Below, in pieces: positions 27,363 through 35,083 of a DNA stretch of 64,000 nucleotides. Source of the stretch: Dokdonella immobilis (GTDB lineage: Bacteria > Pseudomonadota > Gammaproteobacteria > Xanthomonadales > Rhodanobacteraceae). Each line of letters starts with the position of its first letter. The stretch's first letter is position 1. The stretch is taken from positions 1-64,000 of the forward strand of contig NZ_FOVF01000002.1 in the NCBI RefSeq assembly GCF_900115085.1. The letters are read 5' to 3'. Position numbers and translations under genes: made by a program. The notes under the pieces are model-generated. The model made no database searches, was not told where the DNA came from, and worked only from the letters and a program-made list of their open reading frames with translations.

Positions 27363-27857
27363 ATGCTTCCGCGATGCGCGAGGCAGATCCGGAAAGCGCG
27401 GCTCGCCGGGGCATCCGTGCTCCTGGGCATGCTGCTCGGCGCTGCCTGTTCGGCGCCGCCACCCGTGCTCGCGGAGGATCTCGCGTATCCGGTGCTCGTG
27501 CTGTTTCCGCAGAGTGGCAGCGTGCGTCATGACGATACCGCGGACCTTCGCATGATGGGCGTGCAGCGGGTCATGGGCTATGACGGAACCGTCATGCTGA
27601 TCGATTCACGACTCGACATCTACCGCCTCGACGGCCTCGCATCCACGCATTCGGGACTCTGGCTGATGGCGCATCCGAGTGGTCGGACCGAGGTCCGCTT
27701 CGAACTGCATCGCATCGGCCAGGCGGATATCGAGCAGGCCCGACGGTTGATCCTCGAGCGCGAGCCGACGCTGCGGGATTCGGCAGAGCCCGTGCCGCGG
27801 GCGTCCCTGCTGCAGGCGAGCACGTTGCAGGCCATGCTGAAGATCATCGGCAAGTGA
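27363..27857 (+). CDS. Hypothetical lipoprotein
   Basis: 164 residues from ATG 27363 (a second in-frame ATG lies two codons upstream). An N-terminal signal with lipobox is visible: KARLAGASVLLGMLLGAACS, cleavage before the Cys. The mature part has the segments YPVLVLFPQSGSVRHDD and GYDGTVMLIDSRLDIYRLDG, an alpha/beta or all-beta pattern, and a C-terminal helix (LLQASTLQAMLKIIGK). I recognise no family. It follows the decayed TPR fragment directly, so the region has been rearranged and the true 5' end could have been replaced. Confidence 0.6.
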   Translation: MLPRCARQIRKARLAGASVLLGMLLGAACSAPPPVLAEDLAYPVLVLFPQSGSVRHDDTADLRMMGVQRVMGYDGTVMLIDSRLDIYRLDGLASTHSGLWLMAHPSGRTEVRFELHRIGQADIEQARRLILEREPTLRDSAEPVPRASLLQASTLQAMLKIIGK

Positions 27858-27906
27858 CGGCCGCTCAGAGCACGGGCAGAGCGACTGCCATGGGTGGAAC
27901 GGGTCC

Positions 27907-30444
27907 TCAGGAGGCGTTCTGGAGCGACTCGGATGCGTCGCCGGTGGCGGTCACCTGCGCAGCCGGAAAGAACGCGCTCGCCGAAGGGGCTGCAGCCGGT
28001 CGACCGAGATAATAGCCCTGCAATTCGTCGCAACCGAGCTTGCGCAGGAACTCGGCCTGCTCCCCGGTCTCGACGCCCTCCGCCGAGACACGCATGCGCA
28101 ACTGGTGGGCCAGCACGACGATGGTCTGCGCGATCGCCGCATCGTCGTCGCTGTAGGGCAGGCCGCGGACGAAGCGCTGGTCGATCTTGAGCTTGTCGAT
28201 CGGGAACTGCTTCAGATAAGCCAGGCTCGAGTAGCCCGTTCCGAAGTCATCCAGCGACAGCCTCGTTCCGATTGCCCTCAACTCGGCCAGCGTGCGCCGA
28301 ACGCGATCCACGTTTTCCATCAGCGAACTTTCGGTCAGCTCGATATTGAGCGTGGAAGCAGGAACTTCATGGACGGACAGGGCATCACGCACCTGATCGA
28401 CGAAGCCGGGCCGCTGCAGTTCCTGGGCAGAGACATTGAATGCGATCTCGAAATCGCGATGGCCCTGGTCGAGCCACTCGCGCGCCTGGCGACAGACCTC
28501 GCCGACCACCCATTCGCCGATCTCGGGCATCATGCCGAGGGTTTCCGCGATCGGTATGAAGCGGGCAGGGCTGACCCGCCCGAGCTCCGGACTGATCCAG
28601 CGTATCAGGGCCTCGAATCCGGTCAGGGCGAGGCTCGTGGCGTCACGCTGCGGCTGGTAGTGGAGTTCCATTTCGCCGCGCTGCACGGCCCCACGCAGGC
28701 TGCGCCCGAGGGTCAGCCGACTCTCGGTATCCTCCATTTCCTCCACCGAAAATTCGACGATGCAATCGCGGCCTTGTCGCTTGGCCCGATGCATGGCCGC
28801 CTCGGCACGGCTCAGAAGGTCCTGCGTGTCCAGGCCGTGGTCGGGTGAATGGCTGATTCCCATGCTCGCCGACAGGATCACGCGGTAGTCGTTGCTCTCG
28901 ATCGGCGTGGCCACCGCTGTCCGGAGCCGGGCCGCGAGCGCGAGCATTTCGGCGTGCTCCGGTGTCGCGCAGGCGATGGCGAATTCGTCGCCCGCAAAGC
29001 GGGCGATGCGGCCGTTGCCGCCCAGCGCATCCTGCAGACGCATGGCAACCCGTCGCAGGACGTCGTCGCCGATGAAATGTCCCATGAATTCGTTGACGAC
29101 CTGGAAACGATCCAGGCCAATCAACATGACCCATACCGGGTCTTCGGCGCTGCCCACCATCGCGGCCAGCGCCGCCTCGAAGACGATGCGATGGGGCAGC
29201 CCGGTCACCGCATCGTGGCTGGCCGCATGGGCGAGTTCGGCCTCCGCGCGGAGCTTTTCGCTGACATCGCGGCCGACGGCGAAGGCCTTGCCGTCGGGTC
29301 CGACGAAGGAATCCCAGGACAGCCAGCGATAGCTGCCGTCCTTGCAGCGGAAACGATAGGTCACCTGGCTGACCCGGTCGCCCTCGTTGCGCAATGCGGC
29401 GACCGCGGCCGCACAGGAACCCAGATCATCGGGATGGACGAACGCGTCGTAGCTGCGGGACGCCAGCTCAGCCTCGCTGAATCCAGTGACCTGGCTGAAC
29501 GCGGGATTGGCCTGGATGATGCGCTGGGAGCGGATATCGAAGACGCAATAGATCTCGAGGGACAAGGCAAAGAAACCATCGCGCTCCTGGACCCGCTCGA
29601 GAAGCTGCGCGCTCTCTATGGCGATGGTGGTGATGGTCAGCATCTGATCGACGCAGTCGAGCTCGTAATCGCTGGGCTTGCGCGCATCGCGGTGATACAC
29701 GGCAAAACTGCCCAGGGCCCTGCCATTGCTGCCGAACACGGGGGTCGACCAGCAGGCCAGCAATCCATTCTCGATGGCGACGTCGCGAAAATCCGACCAC
29801 AACGGATCGGTTGCCACGTCGGCCACGATCACGCGTTCGCGTCGATGCAGCGCCGTGCCGCACGAACCCTGGCCTTCACCGATTGCGACCCCGTGGATGG
29901 CGCTGTTGTAGGCCGTGGGCAGGCTCGGTGCCGCGCCGTGCAGGACATGCCTGCCATCGGCGTCGACCAGCAGGATCGAGCACAGCGCACCGGGATTGAG
30001 CTCTTCGTGCAACTGCGCGATCAACGTCAGGTTGTCGGCCAGCGGGTGCTGCGCGGCGATACCGGTCAGCACTTCGCGGTGGCCTTCGCTCATGCGATCG
30101 ACGCGACGCCGGGTGGTCACATCGCGAAAACCGATGCACATCGAATCGGGCCGCGGCTGGATAGTGCATTCGATCCAGCGATTCTCCGGAAGCCAGCGCG
30201 TTTCGAGGGTCAATATTTCCTGTCGTTCCATGGCGATGGCCGCTGAATGCCGCAGGGAATCGCCGACCCCCGAAGGGAAGGCACCCCAGACGACCCGGCC
30301 GACCAGGTCTCCGGCAGGGCCGCCAGTCAGCAGCCGGACCGCCGCATCGCTCAGGCTCGTACAGCGGCCGCTGGAATCCAGGACCAGCGTGGCGTTGGAC
30401 AGCTGCGCGCCACAGGGTTCGGTGCTCTCGTGCCACTCTTCCAC
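27907..30444 (-). CDS. PAS-GAF-PAS-GGDEF-EAL cyclic-di-GMP signalling protein
   Basis: About 845 residues using GTG 30444, preceded by CAGGGGCA. The open frame extends to 30555, but those 37 codons are Arg-rich and unlike protein. Order of domains: PAS (about 15-110), GAF (about 150-300), PAS (315-430, PDDLGSCAAAVAALRNEGDR and YRFRCKDGSYRWLSWDSF), GGDEF (440-600) and EAL (610-840). The GGDEF signature reads RFAGDEFAI, i.e. AGDEF, which may be weak or a GTP-binding regulatory site. The EAL residues look complete: FEALIRW, FNVSAQELQ, IELTESSLMEN, DDFGTGYSSL, LKIDQRFV, SAEGVET. The likely net activity is c-di-GMP hydrolysis. No membrane segment is seen, so it is a cytoplasmic sensor. Confidence 0.9.
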   Translation of the reverse strand: MEEWHESTEPCGAQLSNATLVLDSSGRCTSLSDAAVRLLTGGPAGDLVGRVVWGAFPSGVGDSLRHSAAIAMERQEILTLETRWLPENRWIECTIQPRPDSMCIGFRDVTTRRRVDRMSEGHREVLTGIAAQHPLADNLTLIAQLHEELNPGALCSILLVDADGRHVLHGAAPSLPTAYNSAIHGVAIGEGQGSCGTALHRRERVIVADVATDPLWSDFRDVAIENGLLACWSTPVFGSNGRALGSFAVYHRDARKPSDYELDCVDQMLTITTIAIESAQLLERVQERDGFFALSLEIYCVFDIRSQRIIQANPAFSQVTGFSEAELASRSYDAFVHPDDLGSCAAAVAALRNEGDRVSQVTYRFRCKDGSYRWLSWDSFVGPDGKAFAVGRDVSEKLRAEAELAHAASHDAVTGLPHRIVFEAALAAMVGSAEDPVWVMLIGLDRFQVVNEFMGHFIGDDVLRRVAMRLQDALGGNGRIARFAGDEFAIACATPEHAEMLALAARLRTAVATPIESNDYRVILSASMGISHSPDHGLDTQDLLSRAEAAMHRAKRQGRDCIVEFSVEEMEDTESRLTLGRSLRGAVQRGEMELHYQPQRDATSLALTGFEALIRWISPELGRVSPARFIPIAETLGMMPEIGEWVVGEVCRQAREWLDQGHRDFEIAFNVSAQELQRPGFVDQVRDALSVHEVPASTLNIELTESSLMENVDRVRRTLAELRAIGTRLSLDDFGTGYSSLAYLKQFPIDKLKIDQRFVRGLPYSDDDAAIAQTIVVLAHQLRMRVSAEGVETGEQAEFLRKLGCDELQGYYLGRPAAAPSASAFFPAAQVTATGDASESLQNAS

Positions 30445-30819
30445 GAAAATTGCCCCTGTTCCGGATGTCCGGCGACCGGAACGTCCGGCCCGCCGTCGCT
30501 CCCCGTGATGCAATTTATTCCTACGTTCCGCGAAGTACAAATGCCTATGCCGCAAAGTTCACTTGGAGTCGCCGAATGCGCACTGCGCAAAGACCGGCGG
30601 GACCCTGGCTGCCTTCCCGTGTGACTGCGCTCGCGGCGGGGGCTGCAGCATCGCTGGGAAGGGTGGCCGGGCTCGGGCCTGAAAATTGCGGTGGCAGGCG
30701 GCTGTGCCGGTCTTGATGCCGCTTCCACGCGGCCAGGTGCGGACCGGCTGTCTTCTGGTTCGCCGCGTATCGGCGGCTGGCGCAGCGGGATACTCGGTAG
30801 TCCGCCCGCGCGACCGTCG

Positions 30820-31353
30820 CTACCAGCCGTGCAGCTCTTCTCCGATCGACATGCTTGGCTCGTGCGCGTGGATCTGCTTGTACCGCCCGCTGTAGAAAAT
30901 CAGCGGCGTGGCTTCAGGACCCTTGCGCAGCCCTTGCACCTCGGCGATGTAGAGGAGGTGATCGCCGGCCAGGTGCACGTCGACGACGCGCGCGACGATC
31001 TGAGCCAGGCTCTCGGCAATCATCGGCATGCCTTCGAAGTCGGCGAACTCGAAATCGAGGCCGGGAACGCGATTGCCGGCGAAGTGCAGGCTGATGTCCA
31101 TTTGCGCATCGGTCAGAAAGCTGACGCCGTAACGATCACCGATCCCGATATGCGCATTGACGCTCGATTCCCGTCGCAACGAGATGAGCACGAGCGGCGG
31201 ATCGGCCGAGACCGAGAGAAAGGAATTCACGGTGATGCCGGCTGCCTGGTCATCCCGCACGAACGTGACCACGGCGACCCCGGTCGAAAAGCGGCCCATC
31301 ACGCTGCGGAACGCACGCGGGTCGATCTTCGGATCGGGCGAGGATGCTGTCAT
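30820..31353 (-). CDS. Flavin reductase family protein (FMN-binding split barrel)
   Basis: 177 residues from ATG 31353. The sequence matches the flavin-reductase-like split barrel of HpaC/RutF-type proteins: VMGRFSTGVAVVTFVRDDQA near the N-terminus, the flavin-binding GITVNSFLSVSADPPLVLIS, then YGVSFLTDAQMDISLHFAG and a C-terminal GDHLLYIAEVQGL..PLIFYSGRY. Such enzymes use NAD(P)H to reduce free FMN or FAD for a partner monooxygenase. No monooxygenase is adjacent, so the partner is unknown. It lies 66 nt upstream of glmS on the same strand and could be co-transcribed with it. Confidence 0.87.
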   Translation of the reverse strand: MTASSPDPKIDPRAFRSVMGRFSTGVAVVTFVRDDQAAGITVNSFLSVSADPPLVLISLRRESSVNAHIGIGDRYGVSFLTDAQMDISLHFAGNRVPGLDFEFADFEGMPMIAESLAQIVARVVDVHLAGDHLLYIAEVQGLRKGPEATPLIFYSGRYKQIHAHEPSMSIGEELHGW

Positions 31354-31419
31354 CGGCTCCCGTTTGCGTTACTGATCAATGCCATTGCCGGTTGCAAGAC
31401 ATGTCGGCGTACGACCGAT

Positions 31420-33252
31420 TCATTCGACCGTCACAGACTTGGCCAGGTTGCGCGGCTGGTCGACGTCGGTGCCGCGCAGGACGGCGACGTGGTAGGCGAG
31501 CAGTTGCAGGGGCACGGTGAACACGGCCGGTGCGATCAGGTTGCCGCCCGAATTGACCTTGATCAGCGCGCCGCGCACACCGTCGCTGTCGATCCTGACC
31601 TCGTCGTCGGCGATCACGAACAGCTCGCCGCCGCGCGCGCGGACTTCCTCGAGATTGGACTTGAGCTTCTCGAGCAACTGGTTGTTCGGGGCGACCGCGA
31701 TCACCGGCATGTCCTCGTCGACGAGGGCGAGCGGGCCGTGCTTGAGCTCGCCGGCCGGATAGCCTTCGGCGTGGATGTAGGAGATTTCCTTGAGCTTGAG
31801 CGCGCCTTCGAGGGCAACCGGAAAATTGACGCCACGGCCGAGGAACAGGGCGTGGTGCTTGTGCACGAAGCGTTCGGCCAGTTCGGCGATCTGCGGAGCG
31901 AGCTCGAGCGCGTCGGCGATGCGCCGGGGCAGCGTGCTGAGATCGTTGACGAGGCGCAGGTAGCGTTCCTCGGCGAGCCCGTTCATGCGCGCCAGTTCGA
32001 GCACGAGCAAGGCCAGCGCGGCGAGCTGGGTCGTGAAGGCCTTGGTCGAGGCAACGCCGATCTCGGGTCCGGCCCGGGTCATCAGGACAAGGTCCGATTC
32101 GCGCACGAGACTCGATTCGGGCACGTTGCAGATGGCGAACGAGCCGAGATAACCGTGCTGCCTGCCTTCGCGCAGCGCGGCCAGCGTGTCGGCCGTCTCG
32201 CCAGACTGCGAAATGGCCAGGAACAGGCTGTCGGCCGGCACCACGGCCTGGCGGTAGCGGTATTCGCTGGCCACCTCGATGCTGCAGGGAATGCCGGCCA
32301 GGCCCTCGAGCCAGTAACGCGCGACCATGCCGGCGTGGTAGCTGGTGCCGCAGGCGACGATCTGCACGTGGCGAACGCGGCGCAGCAACTCGTCGGACTT
32401 GACGCCAAAGATGTTCGGCAGGATGCGGTCGCTGGCGATGCGCCCTTCCAGCGTGTCGGCGACGGCGCGCGGTTGCTCGAAGATCTCCTTGAGCATGTAG
32501 TGGCGGTATTCGCCGCGCTCGACCGCATCGGCGGACAGCTCGCTCGTATGCACGCGGCGTTCGACGCGGTTGCCGTCGAGGTCATAGACCTGGATCGAAT
32601 TGCGCGTGATTTCGACCAGGTCGCCCTCGTCGAGATAGCTGAACTGGTTGGTGACCTTGATCAGGGCCTGCACGTCTGAGCCGAGGAAGTTCTCGCCGAT
32701 GCCGATGCCGACCACGAGCGGACTGCCGCGGCGTGCGCCGATCACGTGACCCGGTTCGTCACGGCTCATGACGGCGATGGCGAACGCACCATGCAGTCGC
32801 TGGATCGCCGCCTGCACGGCGCTGCGCAGGTCCATGCCCTGCTTGCGCAGGTGGTGGACCAGGTGGGCGATGACTTCGGTGTCGGTGTCGGAGTCGAAAC
32901 GGTAACCGTGGCCCTTCAGTTCCTCGCGAAGGGCCACGTGGTTCTCGATGATGCCGTTGTGCACGACGCTGACCGAGTCGATCGAGACATGCGGATGTGC
33001 GTTGACCTCGTTGGGCACGCCATGCGTGGCCCAGCGCGTGTGGGCGATGCCGGTCATCCCCGAGATCGGGTGGGATTCCAGGCGCGCTTCGAGCTCGCGG
33101 ACCTTGCCGACCGTGCGTGCGCGGGCGAGTTCCTCGCCGCTCAGCACCGACAGTCCGGCCGAATCGTAGCCGCGGTATTCGAGAGCCTTGAGGCCCGAGA
33201 TCAGGATGGGGACGACATCACGCTCGGCCGCTGCGGCGACGATTCCACACAT
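31420..33252 (-). CDS. glmS: Glutamine-fructose-6-phosphate aminotransferase (isomerizing)
   Basis: 610 residues, standard length. The start at ATG 33252 is fixed by the N-terminal nucleophile Cys of the mature glutaminase (MCGIVAAAAERDVV). The glutaminase domain occupies about 1-240 (RWATHG, DSDTDTEVIAHLVHHL) and two SIS sugar-isomerase domains follow (CGTSYHAGMVARYWLE, AISQSGETADTLAALR, ALEGALKLKEISYIHAEGYP). The C-terminus ends in the catalytic LAKSVTVE. GlmS makes glucosamine-6-phosphate for peptidoglycan, LPS and exopolysaccharide; its position next to the exopolysaccharide sugar transferase is notable. No glmS ribozyme was recognised upstream. Confidence 0.97.
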   Translation of the reverse strand: MCGIVAAAAERDVVPILISGLKALEYRGYDSAGLSVLSGEELARARTVGKVRELEARLESHPISGMTGIAHTRWATHGVPNEVNAHPHVSIDSVSVVHNGIIENHVALREELKGHGYRFDSDTDTEVIAHLVHHLRKQGMDLRSAVQAAIQRLHGAFAIAVMSRDEPGHVIGARRGSPLVVGIGIGENFLGSDVQALIKVTNQFSYLDEGDLVEITRNSIQVYDLDGNRVERRVHTSELSADAVERGEYRHYMLKEIFEQPRAVADTLEGRIASDRILPNIFGVKSDELLRRVRHVQIVACGTSYHAGMVARYWLEGLAGIPCSIEVASEYRYRQAVVPADSLFLAISQSGETADTLAALREGRQHGYLGSFAICNVPESSLVRESDLVLMTRAGPEIGVASTKAFTTQLAALALLVLELARMNGLAEERYLRLVNDLSTLPRRIADALELAPQIAELAERFVHKHHALFLGRGVNFPVALEGALKLKEISYIHAEGYPAGELKHGPLALVDEDMPVIAVAPNNQLLEKLKSNLEEVRARGGELFVIADDEVRIDSDGVRGALIKVNSGGNLIAPAVFTVPLQLLAYHVAVLRGTDVDQPRNLAKSVTVE

Positions 33253-33655
33253 GGGCAATCCAGGCTCGGGTTCGAAACGGAGGCAGAGCGCTGCGTTGCC
33301 TGCCATCGGGACGGCCATGATAAACGCTTGACCTTCGACTGGGCAGTGTCGTGGGCATCCATGGCGACCGGCCGGGCCAGTCGCGGACGCAACGGGCTGC
33401 CGAAACCGGGCCGCGCCGCGCCCTGCCGGCGCCGAATCGGCGTCAAAGACAGCACGCCGTCGTCCGAAACGTTTAGTATCCGGGCTCGATCGGCCACCGG
33501 GACGGCGCCGATCGTCCGGGCAAGGCCCTGGAAGGAACGCCAGGCCGCGAAATGCAGCCCGAAAGAAACATGTTCCGAAACAGCGACTTGCCAATTTCCG
33601 GCGCGAATCATGCATGCCGATTCGCGGCGATTGGCAAAACTCATTGGGGGGGTGA
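33253..33655. other. Divergent intergenic region glmS / sugar transferase
   Basis: 403 nt without a supported gene. Its right end holds a nested stem-loop (33588-33637) just before the sugar transferase. The left part must contain the glmS promoter; I could not assign -10/-35 boxes confidently. Confidence 0.5.
33588..33637 (+). promoter_or_regulatory. Nested stem-loop in the 5' leader of the sugar transferase gene
   Basis: Outer arms TTGCCAAT (33588-33595) and ATTGGCAA (33630-33637), inner arms CGCGAATC (33602-33609) and GATTCGCG (33619-33626), apical loop of 9 nt, one asymmetric internal loop. All 16 base pairs are perfect. The structure ends 18 nt before ATG 33656, directly upstream of a G-rich ribosome binding site, so it could control translation or mRNA stability, or be a protein operator. 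Confidence 0.55.
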
Positions 33656-35056
33656 ATGCTGCGTTTCCTGCGCGAACAAGGCGCGCGCTGGCTGCTGGTG
33701 CTGGCCGTCGCCGAGTTCCTGGTCCTGGTCGGGGCGCTGATCCTGGCCATGCGCATCCGTTTCTGGAGCGCGCCGGAAGACCTGGCCGCGTTCTCGATCC
33801 TGATCGAGGTGCGCGCCACCTTGTTCGGCCTGGTCATGGTGACCTCGATGGCGGCCATCGGCATGTACCAGAAGTCGCTGCGCGACAACCTGCTCGGGCT
33901 GATCGCGCGGCAGACGATCGGCTTCGTCATGGGCGGCATCGCCACGGCCTTCCTGTTCTATCTGGTTCCGCAGCTGTTCATCGGCCGCGGCGTCATCGGC
34001 TATGCCCTGTTGATCAGCTTTCCGATCATTGCGTTCGGTCGTGCGCTGTTCCTGCGCCTGGTCGACATCAAGGCGCTCAAACGCCGGGTCCTGGTGCTCG
34101 GTGTCGGTGCGCGGGCGGAGAAGATCGTGCACCGCATGCGGCGCCGGGTCGATCGGCGCGGTTTCCTCGTGGTCGGTTTCCTGCCGATGAACGGCGAGGC
34201 CCCGGTCGTGCCCGACGAGCTGGTCGTCAAGAGCGACAAGCCCCTCGCCGAGATCGCCGAACGCATGCAGATCAACGAGATCGTGATCGCCGCGGAGGAT
34301 CGGCGCGGCCAGTTGCCGATGCATGACCTGCTCGCCTGCAAGCAGCGGGGCATCACCATCACCAACCTGATCACCTTCTTCGAACGCGAGCAGGGCAAGG
34401 TCAAGCTGAGCCTGATCGACCCGTCGTGGTTGATCTTCTCGCAGGGCTTCGACGCCACCCCGTTGCGCAAGGCGAGCAAGCGGATCTTCGATGTCACCTC
34501 GACCGCGATCATGCTGCTGGTGCTCTGGCCGCTGATGGTACTGACCGCGCTGGCGATCTGGATCGAGTCGGGTCCCGGCGCGCCGATCCTCTATCGGCAG
34601 GAGCGCGTCGGCGAGCGCGGCAAGCCCTTTCCGTTGATCAAGTTCCGCAGCATGCGCACCGATGCCGAGAAGGATGGGGTGGCCCGCTGGGCGAGCAAGG
34701 AAGACGATCGGGTGACCCGGGTCGGCCGCTTCATCCGCAAGGTGCGCCTGGACGAGCTGCCGCAGCTGTGGAATGTCCTGCGCGGCGACATGAGCCTGAT
34801 CGGGCCGCGTCCGGAACGCCCGCAATTCGTCGCCGAACTCGAGAAGAAGATCCAGTATTACGACCTGCGCCACTGCGTGAAGCCGGGGCTTGCCGGCTGG
34901 GCCCAGCTCAACTACCCGTATGGCGCGGACGAGAAGGATGCGGCCGAGAAGCTCAAGTACGATCTGTTCTACGTGAAGAACCACAACTTCACGCTCGACC
35001 TGATCATCCTGATCCAGACCTTCGAAGTCATCCTGTTCCGCCGCGGCGCGCGCTGA
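33656..35056 (+). CDS. Exopolysaccharide initiating sugar transferase (EpsB_2 / exosortase-A type)
   Basis: 466 residues from ATG 33656 (GGGGGG ribosome binding site). Residues about 10-135 contain four membrane helices, about 135-265 a nucleotide-binding-like domain (RVLVLGVGARAEKIV), and a further helix near 285-305. The C-terminal third is a bacterial sugar transferase domain: KRIFDVTSTAIMLLVLW, YRQERVGERGKPFPLIKFRS, RLDELPQLWNVLRGDMSLIG and PRPERP. These enzymes transfer a sugar-1-phosphate from UDP-sugar to undecaprenyl phosphate. The layout fits the TIGR03013 subgroup (named from memory) found with exosortase-A/PEP-CTERM exopolysaccharide loci, consistent with the ACP/ligase/decarboxylase genes downstream. 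Confidence 0.9.
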   Translation: MLRFLREQGARWLLVLAVAEFLVLVGALILAMRIRFWSAPEDLAAFSILIEVRATLFGLVMVTSMAAIGMYQKSLRDNLLGLIARQTIGFVMGGIATAFLFYLVPQLFIGRGVIGYALLISFPIIAFGRALFLRLVDIKALKRRVLVLGVGARAEKIVHRMRRRVDRRGFLVVGFLPMNGEAPVVPDELVVKSDKPLAEIAERMQINEIVIAAEDRRGQLPMHDLLACKQRGITITNLITFFEREQGKVKLSLIDPSWLIFSQGFDATPLRKASKRIFDVTSTAIMLLVLWPLMVLTALAIWIESGPGAPILYRQERVGERGKPFPLIKFRSMRTDAEKDGVARWASKEDDRVTRVGRFIRKVRLDELPQLWNVLRGDMSLIGPRPERPQFVAELEKKIQYYDLRHCVKPGLAGWAQLNYPYGADEKDAAEKLKYDLFYVKNHNFTLDLIILIQTFEVILFRRGAR

Positions 35057-35083
35057 GCGCGGCGGCGGCAGGGTCGGCCTGCC

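Noticed and set aside
30576-30716. Small plus-strand gene between the GGDEF/EAL and flavin reductase genes
   Set aside because: There is no ribosome binding site, the composition is unlike protein, and it overlaps the probable promoter region of the minus-strand sensor gene.
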